From assembly GCA_947479645.1 (NCBI GenBank), contig CANKAJ010000030.1:1-41716 (forward strand): a stretch of 41,716 nucleotides of DNA. Direction: 5' to 3'. Of this stretch, positions 40,897 through 41,716 are shown piece after piece. The notes beneath the pieces are model-generated. The model worked only from the letters and a program-made list of their open reading frames with translations. It searched no databases and was not told the DNA's origin. How positions within the stretch are numbered: the stretch's first letter is position 1; each line of letters opens with the position of its first letter. A program made the position numbers and the translations under genes. Source of the stretch: Betaproteobacteria bacterium (GTDB lineage: Bacteria; Pseudomonadota; Gammaproteobacteria; Burkholderiales; SG8-39).

Positions 40897-41032
40897 GACA
40901 TTCCCCTTTGGGTTGTTTGCAAGCCGGAGGGCTTACATGGAGAGAGACGCAACCGCCGGGAAAATGTGAGGCCTGAGCCTTAAACCGGGGTGCCGAAAGG
41001 CTCCCCTGTGACCTCTGCTAGGCGCAATAAGC

Positions 41033-41567
41033 TCACTTCCAATTCCCCATCAGGATGAACGGGGCCCAGTAATAGGGGTGCCCATACTTGGGCTGAGCCT
41101 GGAGCGCCATCTGCGCCTGCTTCAGGGCTTCGATCTTTGTGAGCTTCATATCCTGCCGTCGACGGTAGAGATCGGCCATCAGTATCGCCGTGCTCTGATC
41201 TGCCACCGGCCACAACGTGGCGAGCACTGCCTTGGCACCCTGCTGCTGGGCGATAACCCCGAAGCCCTCGATCTCTTTGCCTTGCTCGTCGCGCCCGCCC
41301 CCAAGGCCGGTATCGCACGCAGACAGGGTCAGTAAATCGGCGTTGTCGAACCGATAGTTCTGAGTGCGTATGTCACCAAGGGTCAAATGTGCTCCGTCAC
41401 CCAGAAGCAGGAAAGAATTCACCTCAGTGCCGGGGCTGAATCGAAAGTGGCTGGCCACATGCAGAAGGGGGAACTTGCGCTGACTAACGTCCCTCAAGCG
41501 CACGGCAGTGAAGGCTTCGTCCAGGTAGATCTCACCCGGCATCACGCCTCCCGCTGCCGTTTTGACG
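41033..41567 (-). pseudogene. CHAT-domain protease, C-terminal remnant
   Basis: The remaining 178 residues form the end of a CHAT (caspase HetF-associated with TPRs) domain: PGEIYLDEAFTAVRLRD, the catalytic His in FPLLHVASHF, the catalytic Cys in LLTLSACDTGLGGG, then EGFGVIAQQQGAKAVLATLWPVAD and HPYYWAPFILMGNW. The N-terminal part, usually with TPR repeats, is cut off by the IS end at 41568; the frame continues by chance into the IS. CHAT proteases act in defence and cell-death pathways. Confidence 0.88.
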
Positions 41568-41716
41568 TGTAGTGGTCTAATTGCAATGGACACCTTGATG
41601 GGTGGATTATCCACCTGTAGAGGAGAAATTGATGAAAGAGAAGCGCAGGAAGTTTGACGGGGATTTCAAGTTGCAAGCCGTACAAATGATCAGAGACCAG
41701 GGTTTGAGTGTCGGGC
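41568..41716 (+). mobile_element. IS3-family insertion sequence, left end (runs off the window)
   Basis: The terminal TGTAGTGGTCTAATTGCAAT lies directly against the broken CHAT gene, followed by a perfect palindrome GGTGGAT-T-ATCCACC (41601-41615) and the orfA start. The same 121 bases lie inverted at 12549-12669. The right end is outside the window. Confidence 0.85.
41632..41716 (+). CDS. IS3-family transposase OrfA (partial)
   Basis: An ATG after AGGAG opens a frame KEKRRKFDGDFKLQAVQMIRD-QGLSVG that is the typical start of an IS3/IS150-type OrfA HTH protein. It continues beyond the window. Confidence 0.85.
   Translation, partial: MKEKRRKFDGDFKLQAVQMIRDQGLSVG

Overview
The window looks like accessory DNA from a Gram-negative proteobacterium, most likely a betaproteobacterium. 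This is an inference from a LitR/PplR-type MerR regulator beside a photolyase, a UmuDC pair, P4-type integration genes and IS1380, IS3 and IS21 family debris. I could not run any search. Almost every recognisable block belongs to the mobile or defence gene pool.

Layout. (1) 1-5831: a decayed light-response locus. It holds an intact MerR regulator and three small membrane genes, but the FeS photolyase is broken, the SDR has an internal deletion, and a second SDR 3' end lies 2.7 kb away. The locus is cut by an IS21 fragment and by a small island bounded by two copies of the 3' part of a tRNA-Phe gene. The island carries BrnT/BrnA and a YgiT-type zinc-finger gene behind a truncated toxin. HigB/HigA sits just outside it. 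(2) 6115-12437: a complete four-gene Wadjet (JetC-B-A-D, MksBEFG-like) operon. (3) 12549-18757: an IS3 end fragment, a tyrosine integrase, a PriCT domain protein, an AEP/SF3 primase-helicase and two hypothetical genes, forming the integration and replication core of a satellite or integrative element. (4) 19191-20978: umuDC with a perfect SOS box.

(5) 21049-26649: a cluster centred on a WYL-domain regulator with at least six uncharacterised membrane proteins on both sides, three of them with long glycine-rich membrane hairpins. (6) 26650-27199: gene-free, G-rich, full of inverted repeats. (7) 27200-33848: many small genes (ArdB antirestriction, RadC-like, small membrane proteins, an XRE regulator, a DUF4230-like protein). 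Several are separated by U-tailed hairpins, and two are paralogues of genes in block 5. (8) 33920-38622: a TolB-like propeller, a membrane zinc-ribbon protein and a set of exported proteins that includes a ClpP-fold periplasmic protease fused to an adhesin-E-like domain, and a Gln-rich peptide. (9) 38986-41716: a complete IS1380 element with target duplication, a small exported protein, and a CHAT protease truncated by an IS3-family element that runs off the end. The same IS left end lies inverted at 12669, so 12670-41567 is bracketed by two inverted IS ends.

Working together: Wadjet, three toxin-antitoxin remnants or systems, ArdB and the CHAT remnant make this a conflict island. The best candidate for an undescribed system is the WYL-centred membrane cluster at 21-26.6 kb, whose two small membrane families recur at 29.7-31.9 kb.
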